A stretch of DNA of 64,000 nt from Pseudomonas saudimassiliensis. GTDB lineage: Bacteria; Pseudomonadota; Gammaproteobacteria; Pseudomonadales; Pseudomonadaceae. The number at the start of each line of letters is the position of its first letter. Position 1 is the first letter of the stretch. This document shows positions 29,209 to 38,321 of the stretch, one piece after another. The DNA lies in assembly GCF_000939975.1 (NCBI RefSeq), contig NZ_LK391969.1, positions 1,313,412-1,377,411 of the forward strand, written 5' to 3'. The notes below the pieces were generated by a model. It made no database searches. It worked only from the letters and a program-made list of their open reading frames with translations, and had not been told where the DNA came from. The translations under genes were made by a program, and so were the position numbers.

Positions 29209-30227
29209 GCGACCTCCTGCACCGTCACGCTCGGTGTGAAGCGTTCGTAATGGAAGGAGTTCGGCTCGATGCCCTGCTCGCGGAAGTAGCCCAGCACGGC
29301 ATCAACCATGGCCGGCGGCCCGCACAGATAGACATCCACATCGCCGCCGTTGAGCGGCGCTGCATCCATGTGGTTGGTGACATAGCCCTTCTGCGGGTGT
29401 GCGCTCTCGGAGCTGGACACCACGGTAGTAAAGGTGAAGGCATCGATCGCACTGGCAAAGGCTTGCAGCGCCGGTACGCAGACCAGGTCCTCGTCGTTGG
29501 ACACGCCATAGACCAGGTGCACCGGTTGCTCACTGCCGCTGACCTTGAGCTGCTCCAGCATCGACAGGATCGGCGCCAGACCGGTACCGCCGGCCAGCAT
29601 CACCACCGGCCGCTCGACTGCGCGCAGGTAGAAGATGCCCATGGGCCCGGCCAGCTTGATCTGGTCGCCAGTCTTGGCGCTGCCCACCAGCCAGGTGCTC
29701 ATCAGGCCGCCCGGCACGTTGCGAATCAGGAAGCTCAGCTCCCGGCTGCCGGGGGCGGAACTGAAGGAATAGGCACGGGTCTCGCTGCTACCGGGCACCT
29801 GGATATTCACGTACTGGCCGGGCAGAAAGACGATATCGGTATCAGCGGTGACCTTCAGCTCGATGGTAGTGGGTGAAATCAGGTTCACCTCGGCCACGGT
29901 ACCGGTGGTCTCCATGATGCCGGTCTTGCACATGTTGGAGGCCACCGGGACGTTCACCACGCAATCGCTGGACGGCACCATTTGGCAGGTCAGCACCAGG
30001 CCCTGGGCCGCCTCGTCCTCGGTCAGCGCTTCGTCGATGTATTCCTCGCCCAGATCGTACACGCCCTGCTGGCAGCTGCCCTTGCAGGTGCCGCAGACGC
30101 CGTCGGAGCAGTCCATCGGCAGGTTGATCTTGTTGCGGTAGGCCGCATCCAGCACGGTCTCGCCGCTGTTGCAGTTGATGAAGCGGGTGACGCCGTCTTC
30201 GAAATTGAGTGCGATGCTGTAGCTCAT
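29205..30227 (-). CDS. benC: Benzoate 1,2-dioxygenase electron transfer component
   Basis: NADH-dependent reductase of the two-component benzoate dioxygenase. The 340-residue protein has a plant-type [2Fe-2S] ferredoxin domain at the N-terminus (CSDGVCGTCKGSC, with a later Cys in LTCQM), then an FAD-binding domain (RAYSFSSAPG) and an NAD-binding domain (MLAGGTGLAPILSML, ending CGPPAMVDAV). It is separated from benB by 18 bp and overlaps benD. Confidence 0.96.
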   Translation of the reverse strand: MSYSIALNFEDGVTRFINCNSGETVLDAAYRNKINLPMDCSDGVCGTCKGSCQQGVYDLGEEYIDEALTEDEAAQGLVLTCQMVPSSDCVVNVPVASNMCKTGIMETTGTVAEVNLISPTTIELKVTADTDIVFLPGQYVNIQVPGSSETRAYSFSSAPGSRELSFLIRNVPGGLMSTWLVGSAKTGDQIKLAGPMGIFYLRAVERPVVMLAGGTGLAPILSMLEQLKVSGSEQPVHLVYGVSNDEDLVCVPALQAFASAIDAFTFTTVVSSSESAHPQKGYVTNHMDAAPLNGGDVDVYLCGPPAMVDAVLGYFREQGIEPNSFHYERFTPSVTVQEVA

Positions 30228-30245
30228 GTCGGTTCTCCCGCTCGA

Positions 30246-30737
30246 TCACAGGTGATAGATGTCGATCACCTGGTTGATGTAGTCGTTGTTCAGAATGGCC
30301 TTCTTGTTGGTGATCACCGGCTGTTCACCGGTGATATCCAGCGTGTAGAAGGCGGTGCCGAAGAACATCTGGGTGGTGTGGTAGCGATGGCTGTTGGTCT
30401 GCCAGTTGAAGCGCAGCTTCACCTGACTCTCGTCCCGCTCCAGGATCTCCAGATTGGTGCGCAGGTGGGTGGTGCGCGGCTCGGGCATGGAAGTGGCACC
30501 GGAGCGCTCGGTCTTGATCCGGTAGACGCGATCCTCCAAGCCCTTGCGGTTGGCGTAGTAGATCAGCGACAGCTCGGTCTGCGGATCCTCGGTAAGGGTG
30601 TCCTCGTCATCCCAGCAGGGCATCCAGTACACCGCTTCCTCGTGGTAGCAGGTCAGCCACTCGTCCCACTGACGGTCGTCCAGCAACCGCGCTTCGCGAT
30701 TGATGAACGCCTGGATCTGTTCGAAGGTCATGCTCAT
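30246..30737 (-). CDS. benB: Benzoate 1,2-dioxygenase small (beta) subunit
   Basis: Structural beta subunit of the ring-hydroxylating oxygenase; 163 residues with the SnoaL-like cone fold, recognisable by [18 protein letters not shown] and the ending [10 protein letters not shown]. Its ATG overlaps the benA stop (ATGA), as expected for subunits made in equal amounts. Confidence 0.95.
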   Translation of the reverse strand: MSMTFEQIQAFINREARLLDDRQWDEWLTCYHEEAVYWMPCWDDEDTLTEDPQTELSLIYYANRKGLEDRVYRIKTERSGATSMPEPRTTHLRTNLEILERDESQVKLRFNWQTNSHRYHTTQMFFGTAFYTLDITGEQPVITNKKAILNNDYINQVIDIYHL

Positions 30738-32110
30738 GCCAGCGACTCCTGTGCAGTGAGGGCGACGAAGCGGGCGCGCTCGGTCTCGACCGCACGCAGC
30801 ATTTCCGCGACCCAGTGTTCGTGGTGGGTGACATACAGGCCTTCGTCTTCAGGCTTGAGGCCACTGAGTGTCGGCTTCAGATCGATACGCTGGGCGCCCT
30901 CATCGGCCCCTTCGATCCAATGCGCGGCGCCGCGGCTCATGTCGTTCCACTTCAAGCCTTCGGCGTTATAGCCCTGCTGGCAGGCGCGGAATTCTTCCAG
31001 GTCGTCCGGCGTACCCATGCCGCTGACGTTGAAGAAGTCTTCGTACTGGCGGATGCGCTTGGTGCGCTCCTCCGCCGGCTCGTTCTTCGGTGCCCAGCAG
31101 TAGATGGTGATCTCGGTCTTGTCCACGGAGATCGGGCGCAACACGCGGATCTGGGTGGAGAACTGGTCCATCAGGTACAGGTTGGGATAGACGCACAGGT
31201 TCTTGGTGGTGTTGACGATGGCATCGGCCCGCGCCTCGCCGACCTTCTCCTGCAGCCGCGCAAGGTGCTTGTATACCGGCCGCACCTGGGGGTTGGTCAG
31301 GCGGGTCCAGAGCATCATGTGGCCGTTCTCGAAGGCATAGAAACCGCCGTCGCTGGACCAGCTCTTGGCGTCCACGGCCTCGGTGCCGCCCTTTTCGTAA
31401 TCGCGCTGGCCCATGGTCGACAGGTAGTTCCAGTGCACCGTGCCCACGTGGTAGCCATCGGCGCCGTTTTCCGCGGTCAGCTTCCAGTTGCCTTCATAGG
31501 TGTAGGTCGAGGTGCCACGCAATACTTCCAGGCCGTCTTCGGCCTGATCGACGATGTTGTCGATGATCTTGGTGGTCTCGCCCAGGTATTCCTGCAGCGG
31601 CAGCACGTCTGCATTCAAGCTGCCGAACAGGAAGCCGCGGTAGTTCTCGAACCGCGCCAGGCGCTTGAGATCGTGGGAGCCATCGGTATTGAAGCTCTCC
31701 GGGTAGCCGCCCTTCTTCTGGTCACGGGCCTTGAGCAGCTTGCCATCGTTCTTGAAGGTCCAGCCGTGGAACGGGCAGGTGAACGAGCTCTTGTTGCCGC
31801 GCTTCTTGCGGCACAGGGTAGCGCCGCGGTGCGAACAGGTATTGAGCAGCCCCTGCAGCTCGCCTTCCTTGGTGCGGGTGATGACCACCGGCTGGCGACC
31901 CAGGGTCAGGGTGAAATAGTCACCGGGGTTTTCCACCTGGCTTTCATGGCCGAGAAAGACCCAGTTGCCCTCGAAGATGTATTTCATCTCCAGGTCGAAC
32001 AATTGCTGATCGGTAAAGATGCTGCGATCGCAACGGTAGTTACCGCTGGCCGGATCTGCTTCCACCGCGCCGCGAATTTTCTTCTCGAGTTGGTCGAGTT
32101 GCCGAGTCAT
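30734..32110 (-). CDS. benA: Benzoate 1,2-dioxygenase large (alpha) subunit
   Basis: Catalytic subunit that adds both atoms of O2 to benzoate. The Rieske cluster motif is clear (CSHRGATLC then CPFHGW), and the mononuclear iron ligands lie in [12 protein letters not shown] with the later Asp. I start it at the ATG at 32110 ([11 protein letters not shown]) because AAGGAG is 8 bases upstream; the in-frame ATG at 32116 is only 2 bases from it. It follows catA after about 105 bp, so ben may be read from the cat promoter, its own promoter, or both. Confidence 0.96.
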   Translation of the reverse strand: MTRQLDQLEKKIRGAVEADPASGNYRCDRSIFTDQQLFDLEMKYIFEGNWVFLGHESQVENPGDYFTLTLGRQPVVITRTKEGELQGLLNTCSHRGATLCRKKRGNKSSFTCPFHGWTFKNDGKLLKARDQKKGGYPESFNTDGSHDLKRLARFENYRGFLFGSLNADVLPLQEYLGETTKIIDNIVDQAEDGLEVLRGTSTYTYEGNWKLTAENGADGYHVGTVHWNYLSTMGQRDYEKGGTEAVDAKSWSSDGGFYAFENGHMMLWTRLTNPQVRPVYKHLARLQEKVGEARADAIVNTTKNLCVYPNLYLMDQFSTQIRVLRPISVDKTEITIYCWAPKNEPAEERTKRIRQYEDFFNVSGMGTPDDLEEFRACQQGYNAEGLKWNDMSRGAAHWIEGADEGAQRIDLKPTLSGLKPEDEGLYVTHHEHWVAEMLRAVETERARFVALTAQESLA

Positions 32111-32163
32111 GTGCATAACTCCTTCTTGTTAGGTGATCACCGACGCGGGTACAGCCACCCGCA

Positions 32164-32183
32164 CCAGCCCGGTATCGGGCTGG
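32164..32183. other. Stem-loop between catA and benA
   Basis: A perfect 8-bp stem (CCAGCCCG / CGGGCTGG) with a GTAT loop sits midway between the catA stop and benA start. No T-run follows on the minus strand, so it is not a standard terminator. It could stabilise the catBCA transcript end or lower read-through into ben. Function is inference. Confidence 0.45.
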
Positions 32184-32215
32184 CGGGGTCCTGCGTACTG
32201 GTGAAGCGGGGTGGT

Positions 32216-33160
32216 TCAGGCGACGACTGCGTCTTCCAGGGCGCGCTTGCGCTCATGGCGGGCTTGCAGCTCGGCCTTGTCGGTAGAAACCAGCTGGAAG
32301 TCGAAGACCACCTCCGTGATCGGACCGGTCACACCGTGCTGCTCGCCGATGGCGGAGTGTTCGACCGGGCGGGCTTCGACCACCAGCTCATCGCGGGTCG
32401 CGAAGGCGAAATCGTCGTAGGTGAACTGGTCACCGGCCAGGTTGATCTGGGTGGTCAGGTGCTTGTGACCCGGCGCGGAGATGAAGAAATGGATATGCGC
32501 CGGACGCTGGCCATGGCGACCCAGCAGGTTCAGCAGCGCCTGGGTCGAACCCTCGGGCGGGCAGCCGTAGCCGGACGGAATGATCGAGCGGGCGACATAG
32601 CGACCGTTTTCATCGGTCTTGATCCGACGACGCAGGTTGAAATCGCTCTGCGACTTGTCGAAGTAGGAATAGTTGCCCTTGGAGTCGGCATGCCAGACAT
32701 CGACGATGGCATTGGCCAGGGGCTTGCCGTCTTCGTCGGTGACCTGGCCGGTCAGCAGCATGGCCTCGCCGGTCTCGTCGGTACCGTCGTCCATCCGCGC
32801 AAAGCCCTCGGCCAGCGGCGCGCCAGCAACGTACAGCGGGCCTTCGATGGTGCGCGGCGTGCCGCCAGCCAGACCGGCGGCCTCGTCCTGGGCGTCCATG
32901 CGGATATCGAGATACTTGTCCATGCCCAGCCCCGGGGCCAGCAGGGAAGCTTCCCCGTTCTTGCCCAGTTCGCCGACGTAATAGACCGCGGACCAGAATT
33001 CTTCGGGGGTGACGTCGAAGTCTTCAATCAGCTGGAAGACATCGCTCATGAACCGGTGAACGATCTTCTTGACCCGCTCATTGCCCGCTTCCACATGGAA
33101 GCCAGCTACTTTTTCCAGCAATTCACGAACATCGGCAGTGTGGGTAGTTTTGACTGACAT
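32216..33160 (-). CDS. catA: Catechol 1,2-dioxygenase
   Basis: Intradiol ring cleavage of catechol to cis,cis-muconate with non-haem Fe(III). The 314-residue protein has the N-terminal helical linker domain and the catalytic domain with the four iron ligands: Tyr in GNYSYFD, Tyr in SGYGCPP, and both His in RPAHIHFF. It follows catC in the same direction, the classical catBCA order, and is preceded by an ordinary ribosome site. Confidence 0.97.
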   Translation of the reverse strand: MSVKTTHTADVRELLEKVAGFHVEAGNERVKKIVHRFMSDVFQLIEDFDVTPEEFWSAVYYVGELGKNGEASLLAPGLGMDKYLDIRMDAQDEAAGLAGGTPRTIEGPLYVAGAPLAEGFARMDDGTDETGEAMLLTGQVTDEDGKPLANAIVDVWHADSKGNYSYFDKSQSDFNLRRRIKTDENGRYVARSIIPSGYGCPPEGSTQALLNLLGRHGQRPAHIHFFISAPGHKHLTTQINLAGDQFTYDDFAFATRDELVVEARPVEHSAIGEQHGVTGPITEVVFDFQLVSTDKAELQARHERKRALEDAVVA

Positions 33161-33269
33161 GGTTGTGCTTCCTCATCTATTTTTCTTATCGCCCAATCAT
33201 CGTGCAAAAGGCGGCAATGTTATCGACGGCGCTGCCTTGCCTGGGTGGCGCCTGGTGTACAGCGGTCTA

Positions 33270-33560
33270 TCAGCGGTCGTCCTCGTGGATCGAGGAGGGG
33301 TGACGGCACAGCGGCGCCACGGTGATATCCATGTAGGGGAACAGCGGCAGGTTGCTGATCAGCTCCTGCAGCTCCGCGTTGTCCTGCACGTCGAAGATAC
33401 TGACGTTGGCGTAGCTGCCAGCTACCCGCCACAGGTGGCGCCATTTGCCCTGGCGCTGCAGCTCGTGGGAATACGCCTTCTCCCGCGCCTTGATCTCATT
33501 GGCCACATCTGCCGGCAGATCGTGGGGAATGTTGACCTTCATTTCGACTTTGAACAGCAT
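33270..33560 (-). CDS. catC: Muconolactone delta-isomerase
   Basis: Converts muconolactone to 3-oxoadipate enol-lactone; a small decameric ferredoxin-like enzyme. The real start is the ATG at 33560 (MLFKVEMKVNIPHDLP), with GAGGAA upstream; the longer frame to 33683 runs into catB and is not real. The 96-residue length is normal, and the motif KWRHLWRVAG plus the ending around PLFPYMDI fit the family. Confidence 0.96.
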   Translation of the reverse strand: MLFKVEMKVNIPHDLPADVANEIKAREKAYSHELQRQGKWRHLWRVAGSYANVSIFDVQDNAELQELISNLPLFPYMDITVAPLCRHPSSIHEDDR

Positions 33561-33573
33561 GTTCGCTTCCTCG

Positions 33574-34692
33574 TTACTTGCGGCGGTATTCAGCCAGCTT
33601 GGCTTCATCGATCTCGACGCCCAGGCCGGGACCGCGGGGCAGATCCACACCGTTGTCATGGAAGTGCAACGGTTGAACCACAATGTCGTCTTTCATCAGC
33701 AGCGGACCGAACATCTCGCTGCCCCAGTGCAGGGTTTCCAGGGTGGACCAGGCATGCAGCGAGGCCGCAGTGCCGATGGTGCCTTCCAGCAGGGTGCCGC
33801 CGTACAGGCCGATGCCCGCTGCCTTGGCGACCGCGGCCTGCTCCAGCGCGCGCAGCGGACCACCGGCCTTGGCAATCTTCATCGCCACTGCACCGCTGAA
33901 CCCTTCGGCGGCCAGCTTGTACATGTCGGTGGCGTCGGCCACGGCCTCGTCAGCCAGGATCGGGATATGGAATTTGGCCGACAGCCGGGCCAGGGCGGCG
34001 TAATCCTTCATGGGGATGGGCTGCTCGACCAGATCGATACCGGCTGCCTGCAGCTCGGCCATCCCCCTGGCGGCGGTAGCCTCGTCCCATGCCTGGTTCA
34101 CATCCACCCGCACACTGGCCTGTTCGCCGACGGCGGCCTTGATGGCGGCCACGTGGCGCACATCGTCCATCACCGGGCGCGAGCCGATCTTCAGCTTGAA
34201 GTCACAGTGGCGCTTGGCGGCCATCAGGGTTTTCGCTTCGTCGATGTCCTTGGCGGTATCCCCGCTGGCCAGGGTCCAGAGCACCGGGATGTGCTGGTGC
34301 ACGGCGCCGCCGAGCAGGTCGGACAAGGGACGGTTCATGCGCTTGCCGTAGAGATCCAGCAACGCCGTCTCGATGGCTGACTTGGCCAGATTGTTGCCGC
34401 GGCTCGACCGATCCAGCATTACCCTGAGGGTATTGATGTTGTCGGCCGGCTGGTTCAACAACTGTGGCTTGAAATAGGTGTCGATGGTAAGTTTGACGCT
34501 CTCGGGACTCTCCGGGCCGTAAGCCAGGCCGCCGATGGTAGTCGCTTCGCCCAGCCCCTCGAGACCCTCGGAATCCTTGAGACGCACGATTACCATGGTC
34601 TGCACGCCCATAGTGGTCATCGACAGCTTGTGCGGCCGGATGGTCGGGATATCGACCAGGATGGCTTCTATGGACTGAATGGTGGCTGACAT
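33574..34692 (-). CDS. catB: Muconate cycloisomerase
   Basis: Enolase-superfamily enzyme that closes cis,cis-muconate to muconolactone with Mn2+. The 372-residue protein shows the catalytic KLKIG lysines, metal ligands in RVDVNQAWD, EQP and ADEAV, and the second base lysine in MKIAKAGG. It heads the operon, 13 bp ahead of catC, and is divergent from the LysR gene that controls it. Confidence 0.97.
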   Translation of the reverse strand: MSATIQSIEAILVDIPTIRPHKLSMTTMGVQTMVIVRLKDSEGLEGLGEATTIGGLAYGPESPESVKLTIDTYFKPQLLNQPADNINTLRVMLDRSSRGNNLAKSAIETALLDLYGKRMNRPLSDLLGGAVHQHIPVLWTLASGDTAKDIDEAKTLMAAKRHCDFKLKIGSRPVMDDVRHVAAIKAAVGEQASVRVDVNQAWDEATAARGMAELQAAGIDLVEQPIPMKDYAALARLSAKFHIPILADEAVADATDMYKLAAEGFSGAVAMKIAKAGGPLRALEQAAVAKAAGIGLYGGTLLEGTIGTAASLHAWSTLETLHWGSEMFGPLLMKDDIVVQPLHFHDNGVDLPRGPGLGVEIDEAKLAEYRRK

Positions 34693-34780
34693 GTGTTCTC
34701 CGAATGGGCGACAAAAGGACCGTGAGTCGAACAGTACGAAGTTTCAGCCGTGCCAACCAATATTGAATAAGTAGCTAGCG

Positions 34781-34795
34781 ATACCCTGGAGGTAT
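34781..34795. promoter_or_regulatory. BenM/CatM-type LysR operator
   Basis: The sequence ATACCCTGGAGGTAT is ATAC-N7-GTAT, the site-1 consensus known for Acinetobacter BenM and CatM, and also a T-N11-A LysR box. It overlaps the GGAGG ribosome site and lies 2 bp before the catR ATG, so binding would block catR expression while placing the activator upstream of the catB promoter. On the minus strand a TTGGTT...TACTGT pair (18-bp spacing, around 34730-34760) could be the catB promoter. Confidence 0.65.
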
Positions 34796-34797
34796 GG

Positions 34798-35700
34798 ATG
34801 GAGCTCAGACACCTGCGTTATTTCGTCGCAGTCGCGGAACAACGCAATTTCACCCGTGCGGCAGAAAAACTCTTCATCGCCCAGCCGCCCCTGACCCGGG
34901 CCATCAAGCAGCTGGAAGAAGAGATCGGTGTGGAGCTGTTCATTCGCAAGGCCCGGGGCCTGGAGCTGACCTCCGGGGGCAGCTACTTTCTCGCCCACGC
35001 CCAGCAGATCCTCGACAAGGTCGAGGCCACCATCGCCGATACCCGGCGCATCGCCTCCCATCGCAAGACCATTTTTTCCATCGGCTTCGTGCCCTCGGTG
35101 TTCTACGGCCAGCTACCCTTGATGGTGCGCCGGCTGCGGCAGAACAAGAACCTGGAAATCGTGCTGCATGAGCTCAAGACTCGGGAGCAGGTCGAGGCGC
35201 TGAAGTCGGGCAAGATCGATATCGGCTTTGGCCGCATACGCATCGAAGACCCGGAAGTGGACCAGGAAAAGCTGTTCGACGAGCCGCTGATCGCCGCCCT
35301 GCCCGTTGCCCACCCGCTGACCGCCGCGCCCCCCACCATGAAAGAGCTGGCGGATATGAACATGATCGTCTTCCCCTCCGGAGCGGGGCCCAACTTCTCC
35401 GACCTGGTGCATGGGCTGTTCCGGCGCCGCGGCCTCAAGGTCAATGTGATCCAGCAGGTCAACGATCTGCAGACGGCGCTATCGCTGGTGGCCTCCGACA
35501 TGGGCTTTACCCTGGTGCCGGAGCAGGTTCGGCGGCTGCAACGGGAGGACGTGGAGTACGTGCCACTGGCCGATAGCGGCATCACCGTGCCGGTGCTGGC
35601 CTCCCGCCGCCACGGCGAAAACCCGAACGCCATCATGCGCCTGACCAACACTATTCTGGCGGAGCTGGTGGAAAACCGGATTGCCGGTCGCTACCCATGA
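34798..35700 (+). CDS. catR: LysR-type regulator of catechol/benzoate degradation (CatR/BenM/CatM type)
   Basis: The 300-residue protein has the LysR winged-helix start MELRHLRYFVAVAEQRNFTRAAEKL and a periplasmic-binding-like effector domain with FVPSVFYGQLP, GKIDIGFGRI and the DMGFTLVPE region; these resemble CatM/BenM, which respond to muconate (and, for BenM, benzoate). Being the only regulator here, it may drive both cat and ben; no AraC-type benR is present. Whether it senses benzoate as well as muconate cannot be read from sequence. Confidence 0.88.
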   Translation: MELRHLRYFVAVAEQRNFTRAAEKLFIAQPPLTRAIKQLEEEIGVELFIRKARGLELTSGGSYFLAHAQQILDKVEATIADTRRIASHRKTIFSIGFVPSVFYGQLPLMVRRLRQNKNLEIVLHELKTREQVEALKSGKIDIGFGRIRIEDPEVDQEKLFDEPLIAALPVAHPLTAAPPTMKELADMNMIVFPSGAGPNFSDLVHGLFRRRGLKVNVIQQVNDLQTALSLVASDMGFTLVPEQVRRLQREDVEYVPLADSGITVPVLASRRHGENPNAIMRLTNTILAELVENRIAGRYP

Positions 35701-35795
35701 ACCGCGCCAGATATAGCTACGACTTTCGACGGACAACGGCCCTGGCTACTTGACGGAGCAAATCGCCTGACCGCAAGATGTTCGCATTAAAAACT

Positions 35796-35816
35796 TATGT
35801 TCGTACTGCGAACATA
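35796..35816. promoter_or_regulatory. PcaR-like operator upstream of pcaD
   Basis: A perfect palindrome TATGTTCG-TACTG-CGAACATA (8-bp arms, 5-bp spacer) lies 30 bp before pcaD. An additional half-site ATGTTCGCAT at 35778-35787 is about 20 bp upstream, i.e. two helical turns. The same palindrome appears in front of pcaI and pcaR, so it is most likely the binding site of the PcaR encoded in this window. Confidence 0.8.
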
Positions 35817-35845
35817 TTTAACATTCACCGGACAGGACATTTCCC

Positions 35846-36631
35846 ATGACATTCTGCATTCATCAAGGTCGCACCATCAGTTACCGCCTGCTCGGCAAGT
35901 CCAGCAATCCCCTGTTGATGCTCGCCCACCCACTGGGCATGACCCAAGGTATCTGGGATGACATGCTTCCCGAGCTGCTCGGCCGCTTTCGCGTCCTGAC
36001 CTGGGACCTGCCCGGCCATGGCGCCAGCAGCGCCTGGCCAGATGACAACGACGCTATCGATGCAGAGGACCTGGCCCAGGAAGCACTGATGCTGGCAGGG
36101 TTGGCTGGCGCCAAGCAGTTCCACTTCGCCGGCACCTCCATTGGCGGCGTCATTGGTCAGCAGCTGCTGAGCCAGCACGCTGACAAGCTGCTCTCCGCCA
36201 CCCTGACCAACACCGGCCCGGTGATCGGCACCCCCGCAGCCTGGCGCCAGCGTGCCGATATGGTCATGGAAAAGGGCCTGCAAACCATGGCCCCGGACCT
36301 GGTCCCCCGCTGGTTCGGCCCCCAAGCGTGCGCCGCCCAACCGGCGCTGGTCCCCGGCTGGTGCGTCCAACTGGGCCGCAGCGACAACCGCAGCTACGCC
36401 CTGCTGTGCCTGATGCTCGGCCGCAGCGACTTCAGCGAAGCCTTCAGCAATGTGCAGGTGCCGCTGCAGATCATCGCCGGCAGCGACGACATCTCCACCC
36501 CGCCAGCGTCATTGCAAGCATTGGCCACAGCCTTGGACGCGGCTGAGCCAGTGGTGTTGGAAGGCGTGGGGCATGTGCCGGCGGTGGAAAGTCCGGAGAA
36601 GCTGGGAGAGCTATTTAAAAAGTGGGTATGA
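35846..36631 (+). CDS. pcaD: 3-oxoadipate enol-lactonase
   Basis: Alpha/beta hydrolase that opens 3-oxoadipate enol-lactone to 3-oxoadipate, the point where the catechol and protocatechuate branches meet. The 261-residue product has the nucleophile elbow GTSIGG, the oxyanion region LAHPLGMT, an acid in GSDDIST and the catalytic His in GVGHVPAVE. It is monocistronic behind a PcaR-like operator, away from the pcaIJF operon. Confidence 0.93.
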   Translation: MTFCIHQGRTISYRLLGKSSNPLLMLAHPLGMTQGIWDDMLPELLGRFRVLTWDLPGHGASSAWPDDNDAIDAEDLAQEALMLAGLAGAKQFHFAGTSIGGVIGQQLLSQHADKLLSATLTNTGPVIGTPAAWRQRADMVMEKGLQTMAPDLVPRWFGPQACAAQPALVPGWCVQLGRSDNRSYALLCLMLGRSDFSEAFSNVQVPLQIIAGSDDISTPPASLQALATALDAAEPVVLEGVGHVPAVESPEKLGELFKKWV

Positions 36632-36651
36632 ACACAGGCGATTGAAGATTA

Positions 36652-36680
36652 CAGGCACAGGTTGCAATGATCTGTGCCTG
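36652..36680. other. Hairpin between pcaD and hipB
   Basis: A 9-bp perfect stem CAGGCACAG / CTGTGCCTG with an 11-base loop lies in the 73-bp gap where pcaD and hipAB converge. There is no strong T-run on either side, so it may be a weak bidirectional transcript end. Confidence 0.45.
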
Positions 36681-36704
36681 GTCCATGCGTTCCCTTGCAC
36701 CGTA

Positions 36705-36977
36705 TTAGCGCTGCCCGCGCCGCAGCGGCACCACACCCATCTGCATACCGAAGCCACGCAGTACACTGTTAATCGTCTCCAGCGTCGGGTTGCCGCTATC
36801 CTGTTCCAGCTGCCGCAGGGTGCGCAGGGAGATCTTGCACATGCGGGCAAAGTCGGCTTGCGTTAGTCCAGTAATGCGGGTGCGTAGCTGGCGGACGGTT
36901 TCGCCGAGACTGATGCTGCCTTCATCAAGCTGACGCCAGATATCATCGAACACCTCTGCACGGCTCTGCTCTTTCAT
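36705..36977 (-). CDS. hipB: HipB-like XRE-family antitoxin
   Basis: A 90-residue protein starting MKEQSRAEVFDDIW with a helix-turn-helix of the Cro/C1 type (GLTQADFARMCKISLRTLRQLEQDSGNP, about residues 37-64). Its ATG overlaps the hipA stop by four bases (ATGA), so it is made from the same transcript, downstream of the toxin. HipB proteins repress their own operon and neutralise HipA. Order toxin-then-antitoxin is the reverse of E. coli hipBA. Confidence 0.85.
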   Translation of the reverse strand: MKEQSRAEVFDDIWRQLDEGSISLGETVRQLRTRITGLTQADFARMCKISLRTLRQLEQDSGNPTLETINSVLRGFGMQMGVVPLRRGQR

Positions 36978-38296
36978 ATCAGCCCCCATTTCTGCAAGGT
37001 TGCCGGCAAGCGTCTGAGTGGTATCAGCGGCGCGTTCCAGGTTTCCTCGGGTAACTGCAGGGTGCTGAGCAGGTCGGGCAAGGCCAGCAGCGCTGCGGCA
37101 TCTGCCCGCAAGCCCTCGAATAACTCATCAGCATCAGCCCAGTGCGCAAGCTGTTGACAGGCCCTGCGCCAATCCACTTGATTGAGCTGCTCGATGCCAT
37201 CCGGCCACCGCGTCGTTCTCACCACGCCAGCCGGGTCCATCACCATGGGTGCGATGTCATACATGGGCGCCAGGCAGATATGGTCTTTCCCCCGCAATAC
37301 AGATAGGTTGCGCCCGTGATTGTCAGTATTACCGAGTAGCTGATTGATCAAATCACGTCGCAGGTACTCGCGGAGCATGTCGGGTATTTCCTGCTGCTGC
37401 CCCGTCGCTGTCCAGACCTCTGCTAACCGCTCGGCCACGGCAACATGGCTCATTCGGCTGCCTGGCCGAGTTACACCACATAGTGAGTAAATGGATTCAA
37501 CGGCAATACGTTTGACGACTCCATCCGCAACTTGTCTGTCAAAACGGGGCATCCACAGGCTGGGGAGTTTCCCCTCTTCATAGGCCAGCCCTTCGCTTGC
37601 GATGGTACTGAAGCCCAATGCCCCCAGCGCTCGGTAGTAGCAGTATTCGCTAAACAGGATATTGCGATCCGTCGCCTGCGCCGGGTGCCTTGGAAACTTG
37701 ACGAACCAGTGCCGTCGAACCTGATCGTCGGGCAACGAAGCATCTGGATACAGGGCGCCGTTAACATCTTCTGCGAGCAACAGCTTCGGCGCTTCACCGC
37801 CAGCTCCCGAAGCCCCCCCAACGGCAGCGCCATGCTCATAGGCATGATCAAGAAAGCGGACATCGCGCCGAATGACATCAGACCGGGAGAAGCCGATCAG
37901 TGGGCTGGACGGCAATCCCTCAACGCCTTCCAGGATGCGCAGATGACCGATAGGGGCGGTCGTACATTGCTGTAACAGGAAGAAATCTTCTCCTGTGCCG
38001 AGAGGCACGGACATGCGAGCGAGGATATGCCGCCGGGCTGCGCCAGCAGGGATGATGTCGTGTAGAAAGGCGGGAGCGATACCGCGGTAGATATCCCATG
38101 ACAGGGGATACCCTGCACTGACAGAGGGTTGGAGGACAGAATCCAGCGCATGCAGATGCTCAACGAGATAACGGCTGACATACTCCGCTGAACAAACACT
38201 CGCCAGTCCCTGCTCCGGCTGATCGAAACGGATCACCATCGCATCCTGCCAGCGACCATCGAGATGGGTTTGTAGGGTGACCTTGTTCAAGTCCAT
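36974..38296 (-). CDS. hipA: HipA-family serine/threonine kinase toxin
   Basis: The 440-residue protein has an N-terminal couple_hipA domain (about residues 5-110) and a C-terminal HipA kinase domain. Kinase landmarks are the Gly-rich phospho-loop GASGAGGEAPKLLL, the catalytic loop QLLGNTDNHGRNLS (Asp and Asn) and the metal-binding Asp in APMYDIAPM. All catalytic residues look intact, so the toxin is probably active. In E. coli HipA phosphorylates glutamyl-tRNA synthetase; the target here is unknown. It starts downstream of a TATAAT element and several AGGCATTA boxes. The pair interrupts the pca genes and may be a late insertion. Confidence 0.88.
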   Translation of the reverse strand: MDLNKVTLQTHLDGRWQDAMVIRFDQPEQGLASVCSAEYVSRYLVEHLHALDSVLQPSVSAGYPLSWDIYRGIAPAFLHDIIPAGAARRHILARMSVPLGTGEDFFLLQQCTTAPIGHLRILEGVEGLPSSPLIGFSRSDVIRRDVRFLDHAYEHGAAVGGASGAGGEAPKLLLAEDVNGALYPDASLPDDQVRRHWFVKFPRHPAQATDRNILFSEYCYYRALGALGFSTIASEGLAYEEGKLPSLWMPRFDRQVADGVVKRIAVESIYSLCGVTRPGSRMSHVAVAERLAEVWTATGQQQEIPDMLREYLRRDLINQLLGNTDNHGRNLSVLRGKDHICLAPMYDIAPMVMDPAGVVRTTRWPDGIEQLNQVDWRRACQQLAHWADADELFEGLRADAAALLALPDLLSTLQLPEETWNAPLIPLRRLPATLQKWGLI

Positions 38297-38321
38297 GATC
38301 GCCTGTCTTTGGAATCCAGAG

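Noticed and set aside
30815-33157. 780-codon plus-strand open frame
   Set aside because: Antisense to benA and catA, both certain. No ribosome site and no recognisable domain.
33561-33683. Longer catC reading
   Set aside because: The extension lies inside catB in another frame; MLFKVEMKV at 33560 is the normal family start with a ribosome site.
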